A DNA stretch of 27,131 nt, taken from JAAYLC01 sp964636665 (lineage in GTDB: Bacteria; Bacteroidota; Bacteroidia; Flavobacteriales; Flavobacteriaceae). Positions 17,145 through 24,072 of this stretch are shown here, in pieces. A program made the position numbers and the translations under genes. The notes beneath the pieces are model-generated. The model had not been told where the DNA came from. It made no database searches and saw only the letters and a list, made by a program, of their open reading frames with translations. Each line of letters begins with the position of its first letter. The first letter of the stretch is position 1. Location: contig CAZWVT010000020.1 of assembly GCA_964636665.1 (NCBI GenBank), positions 1 to 27,131 on the forward strand. Reading direction: 5' to 3'.

Positions 17145-17598
17145 TTTCAAGTTGTTGTCCCATTACTTCTTCAGCAAGCGATGCAAAATCATCGTCTGAC
17201 TCACTAATTGCTTGTTCATATTTTTCTTTATCCCACAGTTCGACAATATTGATTGCCGAAGAAATCACCATATTTTTAGAAATACCTGCAAATGCCAACA
17301 ACTCTTTGGGAATCAACATTCTTCCGTTGCTATCCAGCTCAACAATTCGAACTCCTGCGGTAAATCGTCTAATAAAATCATTGTTCTTTCGATTGAAAGT
17401 ATTGAGCTTTCTTAATTTCTCCATCAATAAATTCCACTCGCTCATAGGATACATTTCAAGACAAGGCTGGAAAACAGCTCGCTTAACGACGAAGCCTTCT
17501 CCCATCATTGGCGCCAACTGCTTTTTTAAATCCGCAGGCACCATGACACGACCTTTCGCGTCTGCTTTACATTCGTATGTTCCTATGAGATTGAGCAT
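17134..17598 (-). CDS. mraZ: Transcriptional regulator MraZ
   Basis: DNA-binding regulator, first gene of the dcw cluster; in E. coli it represses its own promoter. I start at ATG 17596-17598 (154 residues, MLNLIGTYECKADAKGR). The frame stays open upstream to a GTG at 17694, but that extension runs through the promoter and operator and has no family counterpart. Two AbrB-like repeats are seen: DAKGR at 13-17 with VMVPADLKK, and DSNGR at 89-93 with MLIPKELL. These form the swapped-hairpin fold that assembles into rings. The tail is acidic. A TAnnTTTG box and a tandem GTGGK array lie directly upstream, as expected for autoregulation. Confidence 0.96.
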   Translation of the reverse strand: MLNLIGTYECKADAKGRVMVPADLKKQLAPMMGEGFVVKRAVFQPCLEMYPMSEWNLLMEKLRKLNTFNRKNNDFIRRFTAGVRIVELDSNGRMLIPKELLAFAGISKNMVISSAINIVELWDKEKYEQAISESDDDFASLAEEVMGQQLENDE

Positions 17599-17630
17599 TA
17601 CAAATTTGGCTGAATTAGGTTTTTTGATTT

Positions 17631-17638
17631 CAAATATA
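17631..17638 (-). promoter_or_regulatory. -7 element of the mraZ/dcw promoter
   Basis: On the minus strand this reads TATATTTG, an exact TAnnTTTG match 32 bases before the mraZ ATG. The expected -33 position (17-23 bases upstream) falls inside the GTGGTAAAAA repeats and contains no TTG. So either the promoter is weak at -33, or MraZ binding there directly controls polymerase access. This is the only strong promoter seen for the whole 15-kb cluster. Confidence 0.7.
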
Positions 17639-17648
17639 AATAAACTTT

Positions 17649-17694
17649 CCCACTTTTTACCACTTTTTACCACATTGTTGATAAGTTTTCCCAC
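17649..17694 (-). promoter_or_regulatory. MraZ operator: tandem GTGGK-N5 boxes
   Basis: Reading the minus strand toward mraZ, the boxes are GTGGG (17694-17690), GTGGT (17673-17669), GTGGT (17663-17659) and GTGGG (17653-17649). The last three are spaced exactly 10 bp apart and separated by AAAAA or AAAG-type spacers; the first lies 21 bp (two helical turns) further out. Known MraZ sites are TGGGN5 repeats in E. coli and AAAGTG-type repeats in mycoplasmas, and this array fits both. It sits from about 11 to 56 bases upstream of the -7 box, so bound MraZ would cover the -33 region. Confidence 0.85.
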
Positions 17695-17736
17695 AATGTT
17701 ACTTTTTGAGGAGTTTTAGATTCGTGGATAAAGGAA

Positions 17737-17768
17737 TTGCAACTTTTATTTTTTATGATTTATTTTTG
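17737..17768 (+). promoter_or_regulatory. Promoter of the alpha/beta hydrolase-engB pair
   Basis: TTG at 17737-17739, a 21-base spacer, then TATTTTTG at 17761-17768, matching TTG-N17-23-TAnnTTTG. A second octamer, TACTTTTG, follows at 17771-17778. The hydrolase ATG is at 17805. This promoter diverges from the dcw promoter and lies about 43 bases beyond the outermost MraZ box. Confidence 0.65.
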
Positions 17769-17804
17769 TTTACTTTTGTTTTTCAATACTGCACCAATCA
17801 TCTT

Positions 17805-18569
17805 ATGTCAGAACAGTTCAAGAAAGAAGGAGAATTTTCTTACATTGAAATAGGGCAGGGAATTCCGATTATAATTTTACACGGTCTGATGGGCGGATTA
17901 AGTAATTTTGACGGAGTTTCCGGTTTCTTTCCGGATAAGGGATATCGTGTTATTCTACCGGAATTACCCATTTACGACTTGCCTATTCTTAAAACCAATG
18001 TTAAGAACTTTGCCAAGTACGTTGGACGCTTTATTGATCATCTTCAAATTCCCGAAGCGATATTATTAGGGAACTCCTTGGGTGGTCACATTGCGTTGCT
18101 ATGTGCAAAAATGTACCCTTCCAAAACCAAAGCTCTTATTATTACGGGAAGTTCAGGCCTTTATGAAAGTGCTATGGGTGAAAGTTATCCAAAACGTGGA
18201 GATTACAATTACATAAAGAAAAAAGCAGAAGATGTTTTTTACGACCCCCAAGTTGCGACTAAAGAAATTGTGGACGATGTCTTTAAAACAGTCAACGACC
18301 GCAACAAACTAATTCGGACGCTTGCCATTGCCAAAAGTGCCATCCGACATAATATGGCCAAGGATTTGCCCACTATGCAAACGCCAACTTGTATTATTTG
18401 GGGACGTAATGACCAAGTAACGCCGCCGGAAGTTGCTATTGAGTTTCACGAATTGCTTCCGGATTCCGACTTGTTTTGGATTGACAAATGCGGTCATGCC
18501 GCAATGATGGAACATCCCGACGAATTTAATGAGGTTCTTTATTCTTGGCTTAAAAAGCGTAATTTCTGA
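17805..18569 (+). CDS. Alpha/beta-fold hydrolase
   Basis: Probable cytoplasmic serine hydrolase of unknown substrate. I start at ATG 17805 (254 residues, MSEQFKKEGEFSYIEIG); the frame is open further upstream, but that part holds the promoter. Seen: oxyanion strand ILHGLMGG at 24-31, nucleophile elbow GNSLGG with S91, acid D203 in WGRNDQVTPP, and H231 in DKCGHAAMMEHP, a complete catalytic triad with normal spacing and no signal peptide. It lies divergent from mraZ and 45 bases upstream of engB on the same strand. I recall this hydrolase between mraZ and engB as a common flavobacterial arrangement, but its function is not known to me. Confidence 0.9.
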   Translation: MSEQFKKEGEFSYIEIGQGIPIIILHGLMGGLSNFDGVSGFFPDKGYRVILPELPIYDLPILKTNVKNFAKYVGRFIDHLQIPEAILLGNSLGGHIALLCAKMYPSKTKALIITGSSGLYESAMGESYPKRGDYNYIKKKAEDVFYDPQVATKEIVDDVFKTVNDRNKLIRTLAIAKSAIRHNMAKDLPTMQTPTCIIWGRNDQVTPPEVAIEFHELLPDSDLFWIDKCGHAAMMEHPDEFNEVLYSWLKKRNF

Positions 18570-18614
18570 TTAAAAAATCCCATTCGATTTTGATAAAATT
18601 AAAAAACGCTCCGA

Positions 18615-19229
18615 ATGCAAATTAAATCGGCAGAATTTATTGTAAGCAATACTAAGATAGAAAAATGTCCTAAAGAACCTTTTCCCGAATATGCATTTAT
18701 CGGGCGGAGCAATGTGGGGAAATCTTCGCTGATTAATATGCTGATGGATAGAAAAAACCTGGCAAAAACTTCAGGACGTCCCGGAAAAACGCAATTAATC
18801 AATCATTTTTTGATAAACAAATCGTGGTTTTTAGTCGATTTGCCCGGATATGGTTACGCCAAAGTTTCCAAAAGCAGCAAAAAAATATTTCAAAAACTGA
18901 TTACGCTTTATTTTGAAAAGCGCAGGCAATTGGTTTTGGCTTTTGTGCTTATCGATTGCCGTCATGAACCACAAACCATCGATTTGGAATTTATGGAATG
19001 GCTGGGAACCAACGCCATACCATTCCATATTATTTTTACTAAAGCTGATAAACTAAAACCAAAAGTCTTGGAAACAGCGATTGAAACTTATAAAAATCGG
19101 ATGCTTCAAGACTGGGAAGAAATGCCTCCTTATTTTATTTCTTCCTCCACAAATGGTACGGGGCGCGAAGAAATTTTAAATTATATCGACAATTTAAATC
19201 AGGAGCTTTCCCGGGATAAAATATTTTAA
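18615..19229 (+). CDS. engB: Ribosome biogenesis GTP-binding protein EngB (YihA/YsxC)
   Basis: Essential GTPase acting in large ribosomal subunit assembly. 204 residues from ATG, the normal length. Seen: G1 GRSNVGKS at 30-37, G2 region KTSGRPGKTQLINHF, G3 DLPGYGYAKV, G4 TKADK near 136, and a G5-like SSSTNG near 172. The GYGYAKV segment is typical of EngB. It is probably co-transcribed with the hydrolase upstream. Its stop codon is one base from the gldC stop on the other strand, with no terminator between them. Confidence 0.97.
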   Translation: MQIKSAEFIVSNTKIEKCPKEPFPEYAFIGRSNVGKSSLINMLMDRKNLAKTSGRPGKTQLINHFLINKSWFLVDLPGYGYAKVSKSSKKIFQKLITLYFEKRRQLVLAFVLIDCRHEPQTIDLEFMEWLGTNAIPFHIIFTKADKLKPKVLETAIETYKNRMLQDWEEMPPYFISSSTNGTGREEILNYIDNLNQELSRDKIF

Positions 19230-19230
19230 T

Positions 19231-19569
19231 TTATTTCTTGTGGAGCTCAAGTTTTTCTGCAAAATAATCACAGAAATCCCGCATCGTCTCACTCATTTTC
19301 ACATCATCCGTAGCACGCTGAAAAGTATCTGCCATCGCCATTAAAGTTTGGTGGAAGAATATTTTCATATCATCCAGTGGCATATCTTTTGTCCACAAAT
19401 CGATGCGGAGGGATTCTTTTTTATCCGAATCCCAAACAGAGAGCATCACGGCTTTGGTTTCTTCATTGTCAATTCCGCCGTCTTCCGCAGACCAATGAAT
19501 TTCTTCAGGGATTCTGTTGGCATCAAGTCCTACTTGTAATTTTATTTCTGATTGATGTAATTTCGACAT
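19231..19569 (-). CDS. gldC: Gliding motility protein GldC
   Basis: 112 residues from ATG, no signal peptide. It matches the flavobacterial GldC family (KLHQSEIKLQVGLD..., IPEEIHWSAEDGG). In Flavobacterium johnsoniae gldC lies beside gldB and its loss impairs gliding less severely than loss of gldB; biochemical function is not established. The protein is acidic, with a beta-type N-terminal half and a helical C-terminal half. Its ATG overlaps the gldB TAA by one base (TAATG), implying coupled translation. The presence of gldB and gldC does not by itself prove that this organism glides. Confidence 0.93.
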   Translation of the reverse strand: MSKLHQSEIKLQVGLDANRIPEEIHWSAEDGGIDNEETKAVMLSVWDSDKKESLRIDLWTKDMPLDDMKIFFHQTLMAMADTFQRATDDVKMSETMRDFCDYFAEKLELHKK

Positions 19570-20531
19570 TATTTTCTAGGTTTATATTTTGAATTTCTAA
19601 AGATTTCTTCGGCATCTGCAACCATTAATTGTTGTACAGAAACCTTGTTGTTTTTCATATAAGAACGCACTATTTTCCATCCGAGATACCGTCCTAACAT
19701 TCCCGGGGATTCGTTGTCAATTTCCAAGTAAAATTTGGTAAATGGAGCAGGATTAAAAAAACGGGCAGGAAGTCGCGAATCTGAACTGAATAAAATTTCT
19801 TGCTCCACGAAATATTGCCACATATAGACTTCATTATCTTCCGCCCATTGATATTCTTCTTCGGTATATCCTATTTTTCGTGCATCGGGAGAATCCGGAA
19901 GCCACAAATCTTTAAGGTATAATTTTTTACCGTAATAAATCGCATGATCCATAAAAACGTTTTTCCGCGGTTCTCTTGCATATTTCTCGGCATAAGCTTC
20001 GGCGACATCCGAAATCACTTGTTCGGGAGTCATCACTTTGGCAAAATACCGTTCAATTCCGCCGTAAAAGTAATGGTCTGCCCCCAAGTAATTGTCCAAA
20101 CCAATTACGAGAATCGAATCGGTCGCTATGACACTGTGACGATAATCCACATCCGAGGTTGTTGTAACTATTGTCGGCGGCTCGAATTTCGGAAAGTAAT
20201 ATTTGATGTGTTTAAACAGCAAAACAATTTCACTTTGCAACGGTTCTTTGTCCGGAAAAACTTTTAAAACTTCCGTTTCCAGTTCAATTTGCAAAGTGTC
20301 CTGCATTTTGTTTATCCAAACCGTATCGGCATAATGAACAGGGAAAAATTCGGGAAATTCAGCTTTTAATTCAGGCAAATCTTCAGGAGTGGCTTTTGCA
20401 AACGCTTCATCAAATCTCAGGAATTCAACTTCCATCGGAATTTCTTCAACCTCTTTCTTAACATTGGATTTTTCATTACTACAGCCAATGGTCAACAATA
20501 AAACAGAAAAGAATATCAGGAATCTCATCAT
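19569..20531 (-). CDS. gldB: Gliding motility lipoprotein GldB
   Basis: Lipoprotein needed for gliding and for PorSS (type IX secretion)-linked surface machinery in flavobacteria. I start at ATG 20529-20531 (320 residues). Two further upstream in-frame starts would put a polar extension before the signal peptide. Seen: basic N-terminus, hydrophobic core, and lipobox LLLTIGC with lipidated Cys17, followed by SNEKSN. The mature part fits GldB, with segments such as LDNYLGADHYFYGG, MTPEQVISDVAEAYAEKYAREPRKNV in two blocks, and PGMLGRYLGWKIVRSYM near the end. It is operonic with gldC and divergent from nadE, the promoters overlapping. Confidence 0.93.
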   Translation of the reverse strand: MMRFLIFFSVLLLTIGCSNEKSNVKKEVEEIPMEVEFLRFDEAFAKATPEDLPELKAEFPEFFPVHYADTVWINKMQDTLQIELETEVLKVFPDKEPLQSEIVLLFKHIKYYFPKFEPPTIVTTTSDVDYRHSVIATDSILVIGLDNYLGADHYFYGGIERYFAKVMTPEQVISDVAEAYAEKYAREPRKNVFMDHAIYYGKKLYLKDLWLPDSPDARKIGYTEEEYQWAEDNEVYMWQYFVEQEILFSSDSRLPARFFNPAPFTKFYLEIDNESPGMLGRYLGWKIVRSYMKNNKVSVQQLMVADAEEIFRNSKYKPRK

Positions 20532-20537
20532 CTTAAA

Positions 20538-20566
20538 TTGGGTTGTTATTGTAACGCTTATGTTTG
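20538..20566 (+). promoter_or_regulatory. Promoter of the nadE-response regulator operon
   Basis: TTG at 20538-20540, an 18-base spacer, and TATGTTTG at 20559-20566: an exact match to the Bacteroidota promoter pattern. The nadE ATG is at 20634, so the leader would be about 60 bases. The element begins only 7 bases from the gldB start codon on the other strand. Confidence 0.7.
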
Positions 20567-20597
20567 TCATAAATTTTATCTTTAGACCGCAGCGATG

Positions 20598-20605
20598 CAA
20601 AGGTA
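20598..20605 (-). promoter_or_regulatory. -7 element for gldB
   Basis: On the minus strand this reads TACCTTTG, an exact TAnnTTTG match 67 bases before the gldB ATG, with no clear TTG -33 element. Its transcript would cross the nadE promoter on the opposite strand, so the two promoters face away from each other but overlap in the DNA they need. Confidence 0.5.
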
Positions 20606-20633
20606 TTATTATAAAAACTTAAATGCACTCTTT

Positions 20634-21422
20634 ATGCAGACAGAAAAAGTGATTGATTATATAGTGAACTGGCTTTCTGACTATTCGCGAAAAGCGGGAA
20701 CAAAAGGATTTGTTTTGGGCATCAGTGGCGGCATTGATTCCGCTGTTGTATCTACTTTGTGTGCCAAAACCGAATTGAGCGTTCTGTGTATGGAATTACC
20801 GATTTTACAAGCCTCTTCTGAAGTTTCCCGTGCAAGAGAACACATTCGTTTTTTAAAAGATAACTTTCCGAATGTAGCAAGTATGGAAGTTGATTTGACC
20901 CGTGTTTTTACTGAATTTCAGAATGCTGCACCCAAAGAAAGTGATTCGGCAAACGTGTTGCTATCGTTGGCCAATACTCGCGCCAGACTGCGTATGACCA
21001 CCTTGTATTATTTTGCCGGAATTCGACAATTGTTGGTGGCAGGAACGGGAAATAAAATTGAAGATTTCGGCGTCGGGTTTTTTACCAAATACGGTGACGG
21101 CGGAGTAGATATTAGTCCGATTGGCGATTTGAAAAAGAGCGAAGTTTATCAACTTGCAAGCGCATTAAAACTTCCGCAATCATTAATCGACGCCATTCCG
21201 ACAGACGGACTTTTCGGGGACAGCCGTACCGACGAAGACCAACTGGGCGCCTCTTATGACGAATTGGAATGGGCGATGGAAATGGATGAAGCGGGGCGTA
21301 AATCGAAAGAATTTTCAGGAAGAGAAAAAGAAGTTTTTGACATTTATATCCGTCTGAATCGTCAAAACCGCCATAAAATAGAACCCATTCCGGTATGTTT
21401 TATTCCTGATACTCTAAGGTAA
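20634..21422 (+). CDS. nadE: NAD synthetase, ammonia-dependent (NadE)
   Basis: Adenylates and amidates deamido-NAD to NAD+, the last step of NAD synthesis. I start at ATG 20634 (262 residues, MQTEKVIDYIVNWL); the longer frame lacks family support. Seen: ATP-pyrophosphatase loop SGGIDSAV near 30-37, LANTRARLRMTTLYYFA, VAGTGNKIEDFGVGFFTKYGDGG, DISPIGDLKKSEVY and DGLFGDSRTDEDQLGASYDELE. There is no N-terminal nitrilase (glutaminase) domain, so it should use free ammonia. A response regulator gene follows after 6 bases. Confidence 0.96.
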   Translation: MQTEKVIDYIVNWLSDYSRKAGTKGFVLGISGGIDSAVVSTLCAKTELSVLCMELPILQASSEVSRAREHIRFLKDNFPNVASMEVDLTRVFTEFQNAAPKESDSANVLLSLANTRARLRMTTLYYFAGIRQLLVAGTGNKIEDFGVGFFTKYGDGGVDISPIGDLKKSEVYQLASALKLPQSLIDAIPTDGLFGDSRTDEDQLGASYDELEWAMEMDEAGRKSKEFSGREKEVFDIYIRLNRQNRHKIEPIPVCFIPDTLR

Positions 21423-21428
21423 TTGATT

Positions 21429-22043
21429 ATGAAACGTATTGTTATTGCTGATTCGTACCCGATCGTACGCAAAGGAATTAAAGATTTATTGACCGAACAC
21501 ATTCCCCGAGTCAAAATTGTACGTCAACTGTCACAAGCCGATGCTGTTTTTCCGCAATTGCTGGCAAAAAAACCGGATTTGATTATTATGGAAATTGCCA
21601 TGCCCGGAATGGATGGATTGGGCATTTTAAAAAATATCAGAGAACGACTTCCGGATTTAAAAATCGTAATTTACAGTTCATATCCTCCTAAAATATACAA
21701 ACAACAATGCCTTAAGCTCGGAGCGGATGCGTTTTATTCAAAAAATGTCGGCCTGCGGGAATTTGCAAATGCCATCAGCAAAATCCTTCAAAATAAACCC
21801 ATTAAATCGGAACTTACCAAAAAGAAGAAAAGCAGAAAGAAACCAAAAGTTAAATTATCAACACGCGAAATTGAGGTCTTGCAATTGCTTTTGGAAGGAC
21901 ATCGAAATAAAGACATCGCTATGCGCTTGAATCTTAATGAAAAGACAGTAAGCACCTATAAATCAAGACTGCTAAGGAAATTAGACATAGACAATATTGC
22001 AGCGCTAATCAAGCATTACGATTCTTTGAACATCATCAAATAA
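21429..22043 (+). CDS. NarL/FixJ-type response regulator with atypical receiver
   Basis: Transcription factor with an N-terminal receiver (about 1-122), a basic linker (KKKKSRKKPK at 131-140) and a LuxR-type helix-turn-helix (about 141-204: LSTREIEVLQLLLEGHRNKD, NEKTVSTYKSRLLRKL). I start at ATG 21429 (204 residues); the TTG two codons earlier is not needed. The phosphorylation pocket is altered: the phosphoacceptor Asp of the usual DLVLMDIxMPG is Glu55 (IIMEIAMPGMDG), and the acidic pair is D8-S9 instead of D-D. The switch Ser (83/84) and Lys105 remain. This suggests a regulator that does not need phosphorylation. No histidine kinase is nearby. It lies 6 bases after nadE, and its last 8 bases overlap the end of dnaG. 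Confidence 0.9.
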   Translation: MKRIVIADSYPIVRKGIKDLLTEHIPRVKIVRQLSQADAVFPQLLAKKPDLIIMEIAMPGMDGLGILKNIRERLPDLKIVIYSSYPPKIYKQQCLKLGADAFYSKNVGLREFANAISKILQNKPIKSELTKKKKSRKKPKVKLSTREIEVLQLLLEGHRNKDIAMRLNLNEKTVSTYKSRLLRKLDIDNIAALIKHYDSLNIIK

Positions 22044-24006
22044 CGCGGTGCAGTTTTTTGGCTACCATTTGCCGCAGTCGCCAATAGTTCATGATGTCTT
22101 CCAAAATTTCTTCCTTATTGTTTTCAGAATCGTTTATCCCTTGGGAAAGCTCATCAATTTGTTTGTTAATCAAATGCCATCGCAACGACAAAATTGTCTG
22201 AGTTACCAGTTGAGAAACAACTTGATTTTTGTCTATGACGGTGATTCCTTTTCCTTCCCAATTGTGCAAGGTATAACGCTCCTCTTCCATTAAAGTGGCA
22301 CTGACAATTTGAGACAAATTGGGCGGGATGCTATTTATAAACTTTGTGATTTCAAAATCGGAACTTTCTGCCAAATGCTTAATTAATTCTGAATACAGCG
22401 CATTGAAATCCGGATTTGAAAAAGCTACTTCATCTTCTTGTAGATCCAAGTAAATTTTCTCGTAAACCTTGAGCGCATGAGTTTGAACCTCATAATCATC
22501 CTGTTTGGATTCTTCATCGACGAACCACTCTTCAAAATCGACCATTTTTGTTCCGTAAACGATAAGTAAATGAATGATTTTTTGCTCCAATTCATTTTGA
22601 ACATCTACTTCTTGGGTTTCTGCTTCTTCTTTTGGAACTACCTGAAATGGTTGGCTTTGTTTTTTCTGTTTATGGGAATCGCGATATTCTTTTTGAAGTA
22701 ATTGTGCCAAAGAACCAAACAACACTTCTTCGGAAACTTCCATAATACGCGCACATTCTCTTACATAAACTTCACGTTTGACGAGGTCGGGAATTTTGGA
22801 AATGCTCTGGATGATGTCGTGAATCGTCTCTGCTTTTTTTACCGGGTCGTTTTTTGAATCTTCAGCCAAAGCATTTGCTTTAAACGCAATAAAATCTTTG
22901 GCGTTATCGGTAAGAAATTCATCCAATTCCTCCAACGATTTTTTACGTGCAAAACTATCGGGATCCTCACCTTCGGGAAAGGTGACAATTTTGACGTTCA
23001 TTCCTTGTTCCAGAATCAAATCCACACCACGAAAAGCAGCACGAACACCGGCAGCATCACCGTCAAATAAAATGGTGATGTTTTTGGTCAACCGATTTAC
23101 CAAGCGAATTTGTTCGGGTGTCAATGCAGTTCCTGATGAAGAAACAACATTTTTTACGCCGCGTTGGTAAAACTGAATCACATCGGTATATCCCTCGACC
23201 AAATAACAATTATCTGCTTTTGAAATTTCCTGTTTGGCTTCATAAATTCCATAGAGGATTTTGCTTTTGTGGTAAATTTCACTCTCCGGAGAATTTAGAT
23301 ATTTTGCCGTTTTTTTGTCAGAGGTCAGAATTCTTCCCCCAAATCCCAAAGTCCTGCCGCTCATACTTTTTATCGGAAAAAGCACGCGTCCTCTAAATCG
23401 GTCGATGGTATTGGAAACCTGACCTTCTTGATTTTCACGGACAATGGTCAATCCTGTTTTTTCAAGAAATTCGAGTTGATATCCTTTTTCCAAAGCGTGA
23501 TTGGTAAAATCATTCCACGCTTCGGAAGCGTAACCGAGCTCAAATGTTTTTATCGTTTCCTCAGTAAATCCGCGTTCTTTGAAATAAGACAAGCCAATGG
23601 CAATCCCATCTTGGGAAGTTGTGAGTTTTTTATGGAAATAATCGTTGGCAAATTCATTGAGCAAATACAGACTTTCACGCTCGTTTGCCTGTTCTTTTTC
23701 TTCAGACGACTGTTCGGTTTCCTCTATTTCAATTCCGTATTTTTTAGCTAAATAGCGAATGGCTTCGGGATAAGTGAAATGTTCGTGCTCCATTAAAAAA
23801 GACACCACATTTCCGCCTTTTCCGCTACTGAAATCTTTCCAAATTTGCTTGGACGGACTGACCATAAAACTCGGCGTGCGTTCGTCGGTAAAGGGTGAAA
23901 GTCCTTTCAAATTGCTTCCGGCACGTTTTAATTGCACAAAATCACCGACAACCTCTTCTACGCGGGCAGTTTCAAATACAGAATCTATGGTATTTCTGGA
24001 AATCAA
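22036..24006 (-). CDS. dnaG: DNA primase DnaG with degenerate zinc-binding domain
   Basis: Makes RNA primers for replication forks. 656 residues from a TTG start (24004-24006): an in-frame TAA lies five codons upstream with no ATG between, and the encoded start (MISRNTIDSVFETARVEEVVGDFV) aligns with the family N-terminus. The N-terminal domain aligns with E. coli DnaG without gaps, but all four Zn ligands are replaced (S37, T40, D58 and S61 for C40, H43, C61 and C64). The catalytic core is intact: ERGFTEETIKTFELGYA, the fingerprint FRGRVLFPI, TOPRIM VEGYTDVIQF and LFDGDAAGVRAA, and FPEGEDPDSFARK. A C-terminal helicase-interaction region follows (about 450-656). It is convergent with the response regulator gene. 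Confidence 0.97.
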   Translation of the reverse strand: MISRNTIDSVFETARVEEVVGDFVQLKRAGSNLKGLSPFTDERTPSFMVSPSKQIWKDFSSGKGGNVVSFLMEHEHFTYPEAIRYLAKKYGIEIEETEQSSEEKEQANERESLYLLNEFANDYFHKKLTTSQDGIAIGLSYFKERGFTEETIKTFELGYASEAWNDFTNHALEKGYQLEFLEKTGLTIVRENQEGQVSNTIDRFRGRVLFPIKSMSGRTLGFGGRILTSDKKTAKYLNSPESEIYHKSKILYGIYEAKQEISKADNCYLVEGYTDVIQFYQRGVKNVVSSSGTALTPEQIRLVNRLTKNITILFDGDAAGVRAAFRGVDLILEQGMNVKIVTFPEGEDPDSFARKKSLEELDEFLTDNAKDFIAFKANALAEDSKNDPVKKAETIHDIIQSISKIPDLVKREVYVRECARIMEVSEEVLFGSLAQLLQKEYRDSHKQKKQSQPFQVVPKEEAETQEVDVQNELEQKIIHLLIVYGTKMVDFEEWFVDEESKQDDYEVQTHALKVYEKIYLDLQEDEVAFSNPDFNALYSELIKHLAESSDFEITKFINSIPPNLSQIVSATLMEEERYTLHNWEGKGITVIDKNQVVSQLVTQTILSLRWHLINKQIDELSQGINDSENNKEEILEDIMNYWRLRQMVAKKLHRVI

Positions 24007-24028
24007 ATCTGAAAATATTTAGAGTTTA

Positions 24029-24036
24029 CAAAAATA
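24029..24036 (-). promoter_or_regulatory. -7 element for dnaG
   Basis: On the minus strand this reads TATTTTTG, an exact TAnnTTTG match 22 bases before the dnaG TTG start. No clear TTG -33 element is seen. A terminator lies just upstream, so dnaG needs its own promoter here. Confidence 0.5.
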
Positions 24037-24072
24037 AGAGAATCACATGAGCATTCTAAATAAATGAGCTCA

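Noticed and set aside
17599..17694. Longer MraZ reading from a GTG start
   Set aside because: The added 32 codons are exactly the -7 box and GTGGK array, and MraZ homologues begin at the later ATG.
17701..17707. A fifth MraZ box (AAAAAGT on the minus strand)
   Set aside because: It lacks the GG of the core and does not fit the 10-bp phasing.
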